Below are positions 52,617 to 64,000 of a stretch of DNA of 64,000 nt, one piece after another. Origin of the DNA: Epiperipatus broadwayi (lineage: Eukaryota > Onychophora > Udeonychophora > Euonychophora > Peripatidae); contig JAQFVV010000206.1 of assembly GCA_028023455.1 (NCBI GenBank), forward strand, positions 416,001 to 480,000, written 5' to 3'. Made by a program: the position numbers and the translations under genes. The notes under the pieces were generated by a model. The model was not told the origin of the DNA, did not search any database, and saw only the letters and a program-made list of their open reading frames with translations. How positions within the stretch are numbered: the first letter of the stretch is position 1; every line of letters starts with the position of its first letter.

Positions 52617-52770
52617 ATTATAACAATTTATGGATATATATATATATATATATATATCCATAAATTGTTATAATATATTTATAGAAATATATATATATAA
52701 TGTCAGATGACCTAGATGATATATATATATATATATATATATCAATCATCTAGGTTCTCTGACATTATTA
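52617..52770. repeat. Two TA-centred palindromes in a row
   Basis: The first (52,617-52,674) has arms TATAACAATTTATGGA and its complement around a TA run. The second (about 52,699-52,770) has arms around TAATGTCAGA and ATCTAGG. The second has small mismatches. Confidence 0.8.
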
Positions 52771-53202
52771 ATAATTCCATAAAGAATTTTATTGCATAGA
52801 ATAATGTATATACAGTTATATAATTGAACTTGAATTTAAAGCTATTTGGAACTTAGAATTTTATTTAGGTGGATGAGAATATTCAAGGAAGTTTTGGCAT
52901 TTTCATATAGTTATTTTATAAGTATCATCATTTCATAATTAATTAGTATCCAACTATATCCAATTAGAAAAAAATATTATCAACCAAACAACTGATTAAT
53001 CTAGTGAGTAATATATTGATGCCAAATAATGATCTTAACAAAGGCTAAGTAATGAATATTTTTCTTTGAATTAAATAACAAATCCACAGTTTGAATTAAA
53101 ATTATAAAGTAAGAGGTGACAAAAATAATATTAAATAAAACTGTGATTAAACCACTGAGCATCACATGATCACCATTTTTATGCTTACTCATAACTGGTT
53201 AT

Positions 53203-53478
53203 TAAAACAGGCAAAACTCTCCATATAGTAGTGCCACTCAGTGCAAGCCAGAGTAATCAATGGATGCCAGAAGGTTTGTGCATAAAATCCTTATCTAGTG
53301 CAGTGCTGTCAGATCCAAGGCTCCTCACTGAATGAAGGCCACAAGCCAGAAACTAGTCTGAGGATATTGGATGAGTAGGCACTACATAGGGATTTTATGC
53401 ACAAGCCTTTTGTCATCCATTGGTTACTCTGGCTTTTACTGAGTGGCATTATTGTATGGAGAGTTTTGCCTGTTTTAA
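53203..53478. mobile_element. Foldback element with a central hammerhead
   Basis: Arms 53,203-53,292 and 53,389-53,478 are inverted with few differences (outer TTAAAACAGGCAAAACTCTC, inner TTGTGCATAAAATCC). The roughly 96-bp centre is mostly the ribozyme. The termini differ from those of the other hammerhead elements here, so this is another subfamily. Confidence 0.78.
53312..53373 (+). ncRNA. Hammerhead ribozyme, type I (one-base core insertion)
   Basis: Stem I is outer ATCCAA/TTGGAT, loop GGC/TA, inner TCCTCA/TGAGGA, all perfectly paired. The core reads CTGAATGA (one base longer than CTGANGA), stem II GGC-CACAA-GCC, then GAAA, stem III ACT/AGT without loop, and C at 53,358 as the expected cleavage site. 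Confidence 0.75.
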
Positions 53479-53770
53479 AACTGTGATTAATATACATTTA
53501 ACATTTTCAAAATTAATTTCAACACTTCTATGATAAAATCCACAATTTTTTTTCTATATTTTAATAAGAACCAAACATTTTTATAAAGGTATTTATATGT
53601 TTATTTTTAAAAAATATGAACCACTTATAGCAAATTTATCAATATTGTGCAATTTGGCTGTCCAGAAGTTTTTTTTAAGCTGAAAACTCTATTCTTTATC
53701 TATGACTAATTAGTGAGAGGATATCCTTCCATCCTAACATTGGCTAATTATATATATTTTTTACATATAT

Positions 53771-53833
53771 TGTAACAGGATTTATTAGTTTAATATTTTT
53801 ACTTTATTATACTTATATTTTAAGACCCCATTA
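53771..53833 (-). mobile_element. Ty3/gypsy element 3' terminal repeat segment
   Basis: The 63-bp segment starting TGTAACAGGATTTATTAG is repeated at 61,240-61,302 with five visible differences. Read on the minus strand, both end ...TTACA, the TG/CA form of LTR termini, and sequence diverges right outside. It is taken as the 3' end of the LTR of the minus-strand element. How far the LTR extends toward 54 kb is unclear. Confidence 0.55.
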
Positions 53834-56300
53834 TTCAAGGGGATGAGTCAATATGATCAATATTTGCATATATAACCATATCTATGGTCAGACTGAGATT
53901 GAATAAAATATACAAACCATAGTCACCTTTCCAGACTGTAGCACGACCTCTATGACTGCAAGAAATGAGATATATAACCTGAGAATATTTATAATGTATG
54001 ATAATGGATTTAACCCTAAAGGCACAATATAGCCTTAGACTGGACCCCAAGAGTTAACTTTATCATTCCTCAGGTGCTTGAATCCTTGGCTAGCTATTAA
54101 AACCATGAGACCACTCCAATGCAGACTATCAAAACAAGATTATTTATTTAAATCCATAGATAAATGAGGAGAGAGAGAGAGCGAGAAACTCAAGCCACAC
54201 CAATAATTTACAACATATTTATTAAAAGATTAAAAAAACATATGATGAATTATTTAAAAATATTAAAACAACACAATATAAACACATAAAATTACAATAT
54301 TTTAACAATCATATCACTTATTTATATAAAATTAAAAGTTCACACAAGAAATGAAATTAAAAAGTTCACCTTAGACATGAAATTAAAAGGATTTATTACA
54401 TCTAGACATATTTATTTAGGCTTTTAATAGGGTCTGGGTGATTACCTCTGTCTTCTGATCTGTCAGATTTATAGTGGGCTTCTATTGTAGCAGCTGGTCA
54501 CTTCTTCCTGGTTCAATGTGCTTTTGTGAGATCTGTTTTTGTAGATTTGGTTTATAGCAGGTAAAACATTGGCACATGCAAATCACAAATAATATCCTGC
54601 ATCTGAATATTGGTGTACAGAAAATCGATACTGGAAAATATACAAACACTCAGCTCTACTCTAACAATGCATTTTTTATTATAATGACCATATAAATTTT
54701 AATTTTATCTTGCTAGATTCAGTCATTTACATCGAAGCTTGTAGCCTCTTCAATAGACTGCCTGTCAATTCTCTGGAGATTGCCTTATCAGCTTATTGAA
54801 ACCCCTAGTTAACTCCCTGGTCAACTCTCTCAATGGACGATCTCTAGTTCTCCTTAAAAAAAAACTCCATCTTGTCTGATATTTTTTTCTTTTTAGTCCT
54901 TGACTCTACTCTTTGCTCAATTTCTTTAACTATGCTATACATTTATTTTTTATCTTATAATTTTAATTATGCAGGCATCTAGTAACTATTGTTATTTAAT
55001 CAGTTCCGAATTCATGTCCAGAAACTGATTACATCTTGTAGAAAATTGGTTCTTACTTATATGTTATATTTCAAACAATATAAGTTGATTACATTTACCT
55101 TTTAACAAAATTTATTACAATTGTTGAAATATTTTTTGAAACTCTCTTTTTAGTTTTAATAAACAAAAGAAAAGAAAGATAAGTTATATTGTTAGTATTC
55201 CAACTTAATCCCATAGATTAGTACTTTTTTTAATTTTTTGAATGATAAAATAGTGAAATATAATTTTCTTATCTTTCTTCTTTTATTATGATCTATATAC
55301 ACATACATATGTACCATGTATATAATCATTGTTATATTACACCATTCCCCAATTGAGGATTTAAAATGTATCAATTTATTTACTTAAGGTATTGACCACT
55401 TTGAATTTTTAATAATTTTTTTTAAGATGTATGTAGCTTTTTCTTGTACTATTCTTATTCTTATCTGGTAATATAAAGAGAGGTATCTACTTAAGTACTA
55501 GATATTTCACAGAGATCAATCTTGCATTGACTAAACCATCTTTTAATTTCTTGTGGAAGTCAAAACTACAGCATGGGCAATTTTTGTGCACTACTCATTT
55601 TGAGTGTGGACTTTGAATCTGCAAATGGCAGGATTATTTCTACTGCCCATTTGACTTTTTTATTAAGTTACTGGGAATTTTTCATCCATTTTATTATTAG
55701 GCCAGGACACTTTTATTGCTGCATCATCATCAATATTGAATCTATGCACATACCCATCTGTAGAACAAAGTTTCCATACGAAAAAAACTTAATTCAACCC
55801 AAAATATGATCTGAAGTTCCTATCATTGTCCAAATACTCACACACACCTCAATCATTAATCATCATTTCTTGATATAAGATAATGTCTTATTTTTATTTT
55901 AATTATTTTTTCCATTTACTTACTTTTTATTTTAAATCTATTTTACTTTTTTTTTCTTTTTTTAAAAAAAAAATAATAATTTTATATGTTTATTTTGATC
56001 ATGCTCTGGACAGCCCACACTTTGAGTTGGGTTTTTTACAAAAAATAAAAATAGATATAATCAAAGGATTTGTCATTGGTTTTTATTTTTTTGAAATTTT
56101 CATAATTAAGTTTTCTTATTTAAATTTTCTTTTTCATTCACTCATTTTTTATTGCAATTAAAACTTTGGTAATCATTTTTTCTTTATCTAAAATTCCTAG
56201 TCTTTATTGATTAAGTCAAGCCTGAGAATCTGTCAGATTACTATTTAATTTGTATCTGGTGGTTCTTTATTTATCTGTCCTCCAATTAACTTGTTCCCTT
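53834..56300 (-). other. Downstream part of the Ty3/gypsy element, unassigned
   Basis: This lies between the integrase remains and the terminal repeat. It presumably holds the 3' untranslated part and the rest of the LTR, possibly with later insertions. Open frames on either strand show no env-like or other motif. A GA-rich run lies at 54,170-54,185. Confidence 0.35.
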
Positions 56301-57500
56301 TTCTATATTGTCTTTAGCTATCACAATGGCATTATTGTCATATTGACAAACTATAGTACATGGGCCTTCATAAATTGGCTGATTTTTTTTTATAAATACG
56401 TTTTTTGGGATGACTCACAGGGTTAACTCTGACCATGACTTGATCACTTTACCTAATTATCTGACTATTTATTTTGCTTCTTTTTCCTTAAGTTTCCTGA
56501 TTTTATAAGATTAACCTGCACTCTTATAGTATCACTTCTATAATTATATGAGGAAGAGGAATGGATAACTTACGTTTTAACAGATATGGTGCTGTTTACA
56601 CAAAATAGAGATGAATGAATTCAAACCTAGTTGATTCATTTACAGACAAATTTGATAAAGTTGACTATTTGTTTAATTTTCTTAACCCACCCTCAGTGGT
56701 TAGTATTTATGCACATCCAAAAAAGCTGTCCCAATTCCCGCATGAGTCATTCACATGGATTGAACTGAGGGTTATTTACTGAGGTTAAAATGTGTCTTAG
56801 CTCTCTTTTCATTACCCATTTTTACCATTCACTCAATATAAATGGAGTTCCATGATCTCAAATGATTGACTCAGGTACTGCAATGGTACTAAAATGCTCC
56901 TGCTCTAATATGTGAATTGCCTGCCTGTGATATTGGATATGTAGAGACTAATGTTGAAAACAAGTCATAGACCACCATCAAGTACCCCATTCTCTTAAAT
57001 GGAAGAGTGGTCAGTAGTAGTCAATTGCTATTATTGAATTAGGTTGTTGAGAAATTATAGGCATCAATAGCCTCATACATGATTTTTTAATGGTTTTGTC
57101 CTTAAACATATTTTGCAATCATTAATCATGATTAATATACTGGAATACATTTTCAGCCAGTAAAAACAATAATTCAACTTTTTTTTTCATTTTCCCAGCT
57201 TTATAGTGTCCATATAATTAATGAATATATTTAATTAGATGATCACACAATGTGACACGAATTACAATATGTTTCTGTTTATTCCCATTTTTATTTTTTA
57301 TAGACTGCAATAGTCCTTTGTTGATGCAGTATTTTTTCCTATCCTTACACATGGCATTATTGTCACTTCTAACCCTAGGCTGCTTTGCAATGTCTTGCTG
57401 TCTTTTTATTAACTGTTGAAAATCATTTTCTGATTCATCTATATCTGTTTCCAATAGTGCAATATGTATGTTGTCAATGTTTAATGCTGCCACTGAGGTA
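56300..57500 (-). pseudogene. Ty3/gypsy integrase remains
   Basis: On the minus strand YLMVVYDLFSTLVSTYPISQ matches the integrase core strand with its first aspartate, then DHGTPFILSEW carries the second (usually SDNGT.F), and NNPQFNPCE followed by LMRELG matches the block with the catalytic glutamate (usually YHPQSNP.ER). Stops and shifts separate them. The open frame at 57,218-57,493 may represent the linker and zinc-binding part upstream. The enzyme would insert element DNA into the genome. Confidence 0.65.
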
Positions 57501-57579
57501 GAGCTGGGTAGTGGTTTAACATGTCTGCAACTGTATTATCACTGTCTTGGTAATATTGCATAGTATAATTGAATTCTTA

Positions 57580-58440
57580 CAGAAAGTCTTCACCTTATTA
57601 ACCTGTTATTAGTCAAGTAACTGTGATTTAAAAATTCTATGTTCTTATGGTCAGTGAGCACAATTACCACCAATCCTACCAAAAATTGAAAAAAATTTTG
57701 AAAGCCCCAAACTATTGCTAAGGCTTCCTTTTCCATCACCATATAATTTACATTCAGGCTCTTCAACAACCAACTTATGAAGAAAAGAACTCCAGATTGG
57801 TCATTCTCTCAGACCTGAAACAGAATAACTCCCAATCTGGATCTGTGACTATCAGTTTATACATAAAAAGCCTATTAAAATCAGGATATGATAACATGAC
57901 TTCTTTTAAAAATACTTTGTTTATCATATGAAAATTATTGTCATGCTGGGCAGTCCATTTCCATACAGATAATTGTTTTTTTAATAACTGAAGCAAAGGT
58001 TTTATATCACACAAAATTTGTGTTATAAGACCTATTATTAAAGTTGTATAAACCCCAAAAAAATTGGATGTGTTTTTTATTCTTGGGCATGAAAAAATTT
58101 TGAATTGCATGTATTTTATCAGGGTATGAATGAATGCCTTCTTTACCAATTATACGGCCTAGAAGTGTTATTTTCATGGCAACTAGCATCAGTTTCTTTA
58201 CATTTATCTTAATACCGTTTTGACACTCACTGAATAAAAGTTTTAAATATGCAATGTGTTCATCTATGTTAGATAATATAACTGTTAACTGTTTGATCTT
58301 ATTGGACAGCACTTGATATAGATATTGAATTACCCTTGCCTCACTATTTTTTAGACCAAATGGTATTCAATTAAAATTATACAAATGCCCATTGTATTTA
58401 AAAGTGGTGTCTTTCTGATCCAAGGAGTGTAACGTTGTTT
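57580..58440 (-). pseudogene. Ty3/gypsy reverse transcriptase and RNase H
   Basis: Pieces on the minus strand in order: IPFGLKNSEARV (usually MPFGLKNAPA), LLGRIIGKEGIHSYPDKIHA and FFMPKNKKHIQFFWGLYNF (usually LG..IS..GI.PDP.K, then P.....RSFLGL.NYYR), and then the RNase H pieces DSHRSRLGVILFQV, LNVNYMVMEKEALAIVWG and VVIVLTDHKNIEFL (usually DAS..GLGAVL, E.NY...EKE.LA.V, and TDHK.L). The YLDD-type box is not intact. Two reading frames are involved, so the copy is dead. Confidence 0.85.
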
Positions 58441-59108
58441 TCCAGTAACTGGTGGTTAGATCAAAAATAAAAACTATGCTTTTTATTTGCAAATTTAATT
58501 AATAATTCATGAATGGATGGAAGAGCAATACTATCAGGTATGGTTATGTTATTTAGCTGCCCCACAACTAAAGACAAAAAAAAAAATTGATCCATCCTTT
58601 TTCTTTGCCATCACTATTGGATTGTTTAATGGTGATTAGCATTTTGATATTACTTTCCACTCCATCGTTTTCTCTAACTGCTTTGTATTAGTAAGGAAAA
58701 GGGTATAGATGAGCTTGGGATGGTTGGTCTTTCATCAGCCTCAGTCTCTGTTCATGTCCATGGATTATCTCTGGGATGTCAAAAAGACTTGTTCATAATC
58801 CTTTGCCAGTCATTTTATTACATTTTTCTGGTCTTAGGTTTGTGATTCCTTTAACATTATCTGCATTTTGGGCAACATCTTGTATGCAGCAGGTGATAGT
58901 GGATTTACACATTCTTGGGGTGAGAACAGCAACTCTTATTCATCAAATAGTATTTCATTTAAATTATAATTTATATTTATAATGCAGCCTATTATCTGCA
59001 TGAAATCTGACCTAGGTATAATTTTATGTTTTAATCCTTCTAGAATAAGCAGAACATGACTGTACCTTTTCTTCTCTATCCAAATATCTACCCAGATTTG
59101 TTTTTATG

Positions 59109-59321
59109 CTAACATAGTTTTTTACTGGCTAAAGTAACATGTACTATCTTAAACAGCAAGATAGTAATACTAGGGTTCATAATCTGCTCAAACTTATTGT
59201 GAGAAATCATGGACACTTGACTATCTGAGTCAAGCAACATGTCGATTATTATTTCTTTTGCTACTATTTTTACTTTTGGACAATGCTGAGGGGCTAACTT
59301 AAGTTTTGCCTCATTACACAC
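59109..59321 (-). pseudogene. Ty3/gypsy aspartic protease
   Basis: An open frame of 70 codons with DMLLDSDSQVSMIS, corresponding to the LDTGSQVS active-site motif of retrotransposon proteases. The central DTG has become DSD, so catalysis is unlikely. It lies between gag and RT as expected. Confidence 0.7.
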
Positions 59322-59399
59322 TAAATTATCTACTCTTAGTCTATATTTATTTTGTTCATTATTAGGATTTTTCTACTGCCCCCAGGCTTCATAATGAGA

Positions 59400-60092
59400 G
59401 ACACTTTATGGAGGTCATTTCTTGTTTCTTTTGATCTTCCCTTTTGACATTTTGGAATTGTTTTTAAATAGTCATTCATCTTAGGGGATTCTAAATCACC
59501 CCTTGGCCTTTTTTCTGCTATTCTCTGGAAGATTTTTTTTTTTTTGGAGATATTGGAGAATCATCTTCTTTGGGCTCCAACATCCGAATTGATTCTATAT
59601 CTAAACCTTATTGTTTTTATGGCCAGCTCTTCTGGGTTGGAGTTTAAATCTCTCTTTTACATCATAGGCCAGTCTGGTACTGTCAAAAGCACTCAGCAAT
59701 GTATGATTTTGCTCAACTATTTTTTCTCTCTGTCTCTATGAGCATTTGTTCAATGTTATAAGGGAAAATTTGATCCATTATCTAAATAATCTGTTGTTCA
59801 GATAGTGAATTGGGGAGCATAATTTGCCATCTGTCTTCTGAAGAAAGGAGTCAAAGGTCCACAAGCTTGAGACCCCTTGTAAATGGATGCATGCAATTGT
59901 GATCATGGTCTTTTCATGTAGCTGATTTAAGATGAAATATTTTTCCAGGCTATTTAAGTGTTCTGTTGGAGCTTTACCTATGTAGCCAGAAAATAACTGA
60001 ATCCTTTTTAAGAATTGATTTACAATTGCAGGGTTATTTACAATGTGCACATTTACATTTACCTGGTCAGAATTATTTACTTTGACAGGCAT
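59400..60092 (-). pseudogene. Ty3/gypsy gag remains
   Basis: The first 104 codons begin MPVKVNNSDQ and contain LFSGYIGKAPTEHLNSLEKY, resembling the capsid start of gypsy gag (F.G.....V..W......). Later parts are broken and a zinc knuckle was not found. The start is the first methionine of the open frame on the 5' side of protease and RT. Confidence 0.5.
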
Positions 60093-61239
<1,147 letters not shown>

Positions 61240-61302
61240 TGTAATGGGATTTACTGGTTTAATATTTTTACTTTATTATACTTATATTTTAAGATCCCAT
61301 TA
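61240..61302 (-). mobile_element. Ty3/gypsy element 5' terminal repeat segment
   Basis: Partner of 53,771-53,833 (58 of 63 positions alike by eye). It begins TGTAATGGGATTTACTGG on the plus strand. Similarity stops at about 61,302, so the 5' LTR is either truncated or replaced. Confidence 0.55.
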
Positions 61303-62060
61303 GCTATGGGGAATTTAAAATATTTTCTATAGATTTCATCTAGCACTATGTTAACAGTTAAATTAGAATCTTTCATATATAATAATTAAGAAAATGTTGA
61401 GCAAGACATTCACTACCAAACCTCATTTATCATAACTAGCCAAATCTCATATAATTTTAGTAAATATACTAATGATATTAAATCTAATCAATAATAGGAA
61501 TGCATATATCACTAATTTTAAGTAATGTTTAAAACAATACATTTTAAATGATACTAATTACTATTGTAACATGGGATTTTAAAATATTACTAATGTTAAA
61601 AATGGTGTTTTGTCTGTTAAAACATTTGTAGTTTGAATGCTTAGACCATTCACATTATTGTTAATAAGAATAATATATTTTACTCTATTACAGAACTATC
61701 TATTGTAACTTTAAGTAATCAATTAACTATTCTTTTTACTTAATATAACCATCAATTTCTATTCGTAATTGCTTGAATGCAAATTTTACAGTTGTAACAT
61801 GGATAGGTAGCAATTTTTTCAACTATACATTTTGTTTTACGTAAAATTTTAAATAAGGTGATAGCCTAAATATACCCCTGTTTTGTATTGTCTAATACTT
61901 ATCTAAAAAAAATTTGCAATATCATTTCTAAAAATTTCTAATACAATATAGGAATAAGTATAAATCAGTTATAGTTTTGAACCTTGTCTAATTATTAACT
62001 CATAATAAAATAACTTGTTTAACATACTTACATCTATCATCAAATGGATCTCAAGGTTTT
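61303..62060. other. No gene seen
   Basis: AT-rich sequence without recognised content. Confidence 0.5.
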
Positions 62061-62556
62061 ATAATCATCATCAACAACCATTATCAATCCACTGCAGGAT
62101 GAAGGTCTCTCCAAGTTCAATCCATCTCCTCTGATCTTTAGCTTTTCTTATCCACATCACCCCTGCACACTTTCTCATTTCATCCATCCATCTCACATGT
62201 GGTATTTTCTGGGTCTTTTACAATCTCTTGGAATCCAGTTTAAAATTTCAGTTGTCCATCTATTATCATTTTTTTAGCAATATGTTTAGCCCAACTCCAC
62301 TTCAGTCTTTTAATTTTGTCAATGAGGTCAGTAACACCTGTTTGTTCTCTTACCCATATATTGCATTTTTTATCTCTTCTTGTTACTCCCAACATGCATC
62401 TCTCCTTTCTTCTTTGAGTGGTCTGAGGTCTCTGTATTCCTCTTTTACTAAGTGTCCAAGTCTCAGATCCATAAGTAAGAACTGGTAAAACACATTTATT
62501 AACAACTTTCCTTTTCAAACACATAGGCATATTTCCTTTTAGTATCAAGTTATTAT
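62061..62556 (-). pseudogene. RTE retrotransposon 3' fragment
   Basis: Close relative of 30,825-31,320. The 102-codon frame reads MILKGNMPMCLKRKVVNKCV, then LPVLTYGSETWTLSKR and CMLGVTRRDKKCN, then WVREQTGVTDL, the C-terminal part of RTE proteins after RT. It ends in the shared GCAGTGGATTGATAATGG motif and TGATGA tail. It is 5' truncated at about 62,556. Confidence 0.82.
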
Positions 62557-63310
62557 TATTTAAATCTTTATATAGAAATACAATGAAAGAATAATATTAT
62601 AGCATTCATATTTATATATATATTTTAATTTATTTATATATATATTTTAATTTATAATATGTAATGAAAATAATAATAGCTAAATCAAATTGTTTGTTCC
62701 CTTTGATCTTTCTACATATACTTGTATAAATTAATTGTTAGTCTGATTTTAATTCTTTTAATATTATGTCATTTATATTACTGTGTATTATTTTTAACTT
62801 CTTCTTTTTAGTACTATTTTAGATATGTATCCTTATTTATAATTTATTGGAGAAAAATGAATAATGTATTTAAGCATTTCTGGCTAAATGAATATAGAAG
62901 TTTGTCATTAATATACATTTTACAATATTTGAATATTTGTAATTTTTTTAGATATTAGTTAAACAGTTAATGCTAATATACATTATTGAATCTTTAATGA
63001 AATATGTTTTCTACATACTTAACCACTAAAATATGTAAAATACATTTGGACAGACATCTTGGATATATTTAATAATTTGCTTTACTAAGGCAAGGTTTCA
63101 AAAATTTACAAAAATATTGAATAAAGAAGAAAAGGTACAAAGAAGAAAATTTAAAGAAGCTGCTCACATGACAATGGCAAAAAATCCCATAAGCCAACCT
63201 AGTGTGACTATACATAATGTATGGAAATCACTAATCAACTTTGCTCTGAGGAAAAAGTGGAGAAATCAGGAGGAACCTCATAGATAAGTATATGAAATTA
63301 CTATATACTT
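62557..63310. other. No gene seen
   Basis: AT-rich; a short repeat of ATATATTTTAATTTA lies near 62,615-62,655. Confidence 0.5.
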
Positions 63311-63660
63311 TTGCCTTTGGCAGGATGGCTCAGTTGGTTACAGCGTTACCTTAAATTTGAATAATCAAGAATCTAAGGACCCAGGTTCGAATCCCATGCT
63401 AGTACTGTCACTGGTCAGGCCAGCAACACCTGAAGAAGAGGGAAGAAAAATACCTTTCGAAACATTGTGCGTATACTAACCTGTTTGCTGTGATATTACT
63501 AACAGTTAGTGCATATACTAACCTGTTTGCTGTGATATTATTAACATTTGTTTGCTGTGATATTACTAACAGTTGAATGCATTTGGAATATTTAACTAAA
63601 AATTAAACTTTTCTAAAGACATTCAACACACATATTAGATGATGGAAATAGTCCAATATA
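63311..63660 (+). mobile_element. tRNA-derived SINE (family B) with hammerhead-like core
   Basis: Box A-like TGGCTCAGTTGG at 63,327 and box B GGTTCGAATCC at 63,384 form a good internal Pol III promoter. The body contains CTGAAGAAG with a purine-rich stretch, then CCTTTCGAAACATTGTGCG. After this, about 28-bp units containing CTGTTTGCTGTGATATTA occur three times, followed by the ATTCAACA tail shared with the 50.4 kb copies. Confidence 0.8.
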
Positions 63661-64000
63661 AAAATACAGCTAGAACACCATCATCACAAACCTTCAGAAA
63701 AACATTTTTAATTCATGTTTCAATATTTAAGATCTAATAGTATACAGTTTCAAAGAGGTATTTTTTGGACTGGTTATTTTGAAATACAGATTTTTTTTAT
63801 ATATTTATTCAGAGAGTATGTAGCTATATTTCTTAGCAATGGAGGTGATTTGATATTTGGACATTTTTTTCAGTATAGCATTATGCACTGGAATTATTTT
63901 TAGATACATATATAATCTTTAAAACCAGACAACAATTAGATAATCCAACATTAATAACAATCAACAATCTCAAACTATTATCATGGCAATCTCCTTTTAG
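63661..64000. other. No firm gene
   Basis: A 62-codon open frame at 63,715-63,903 (+) is rich in F, I and Y and shows no motif; probably chance. Confidence 0.4.

Overview
The window looks like repeat-dominated, very AT-rich nuclear DNA from an invertebrate animal. I reach that from the retroelement mix: Penelope-like, RTE and Ty3/gypsy retroelements, a hAT relic, tRNA-derived SINEs, and long TA, GATA and AAT microsatellites. There is no bacterial-style coding organisation and no intact gene. The only candidate host exon is a 37-nt microexon at 16,591-16,627 (+). The species cannot be fixed from the sequence. Long translatable stretches over the GATA and AAT arrays are artefacts of the repeats.

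The most striking content is a dispersed set of type I hammerhead self-cleaving ribozymes (HHRs). They sit in units of about 380-470 bp arranged head to tail and/or as palindromes, often next to TA runs. The best copies are at 23,195-23,250, 23,617-23,672, 27,551-27,615 (-), 28,033-28,093, 34,301-34,359 (-), 34,873-34,932 (-), 34,976-35,035 and 53,312-53,373. Their stems I differ in sequence but keep pairing, with a 6-bp inner helix, a small asymmetric internal loop and an outer helix of 3-6 bp. Stem III is tiny and often self-complementary with no loop, the form expected of hammerheads that act as dimers. A second family lies at 200-1,380 and 14,486-14,541, and decayed relatives at 3,219-4,060 and 5,125-5,700. 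A similar core appears inside tRNA-headed SINEs at 50.2-50.6 kb and 63.3 kb.

Fragments of Penelope-like elements (PLEs), whose relatives are known to carry HHRs, occur in the same window. They are at 7,982-8,670 (+), 25,008-25,380 (-), 43,689-44,760 (-) with a partial inverted copy at 44,762-44,965 (+), and 46,900-48,430 (+). They include RYVDD-type reverse transcriptase and GIY-YIG endonuclease motifs, and similar elements could have mobilised the short units.

Other layout: PLE relic and inverted-repeat element (7.98-9.2 kb); hAT relic (12.6-13.7 kb); inverted-repeat elements at 18.06-18.64 and 18.86-19.02 kb; possible solo LTR (25.68-27.41 kb); RTE retrotransposon on the minus strand (30.82-33.78 kb), with fragments at 9.09-9.21, 44.97-45.59 and 62.06-62.56 kb; GATA array (38.2-38.7 kb); foldback elements (51.75-52.49 and 53.20-53.48 kb); and a degenerate Ty3/gypsy element on the minus strand (about 53.77-61.30 kb) bounded by a matching 63-bp terminal sequence. 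The coding retroelement remains I read are broken by stops or shifts, while some HHR units look young (one difference in about 100 bp between tandem copies at 34.2 and 34.6 kb).
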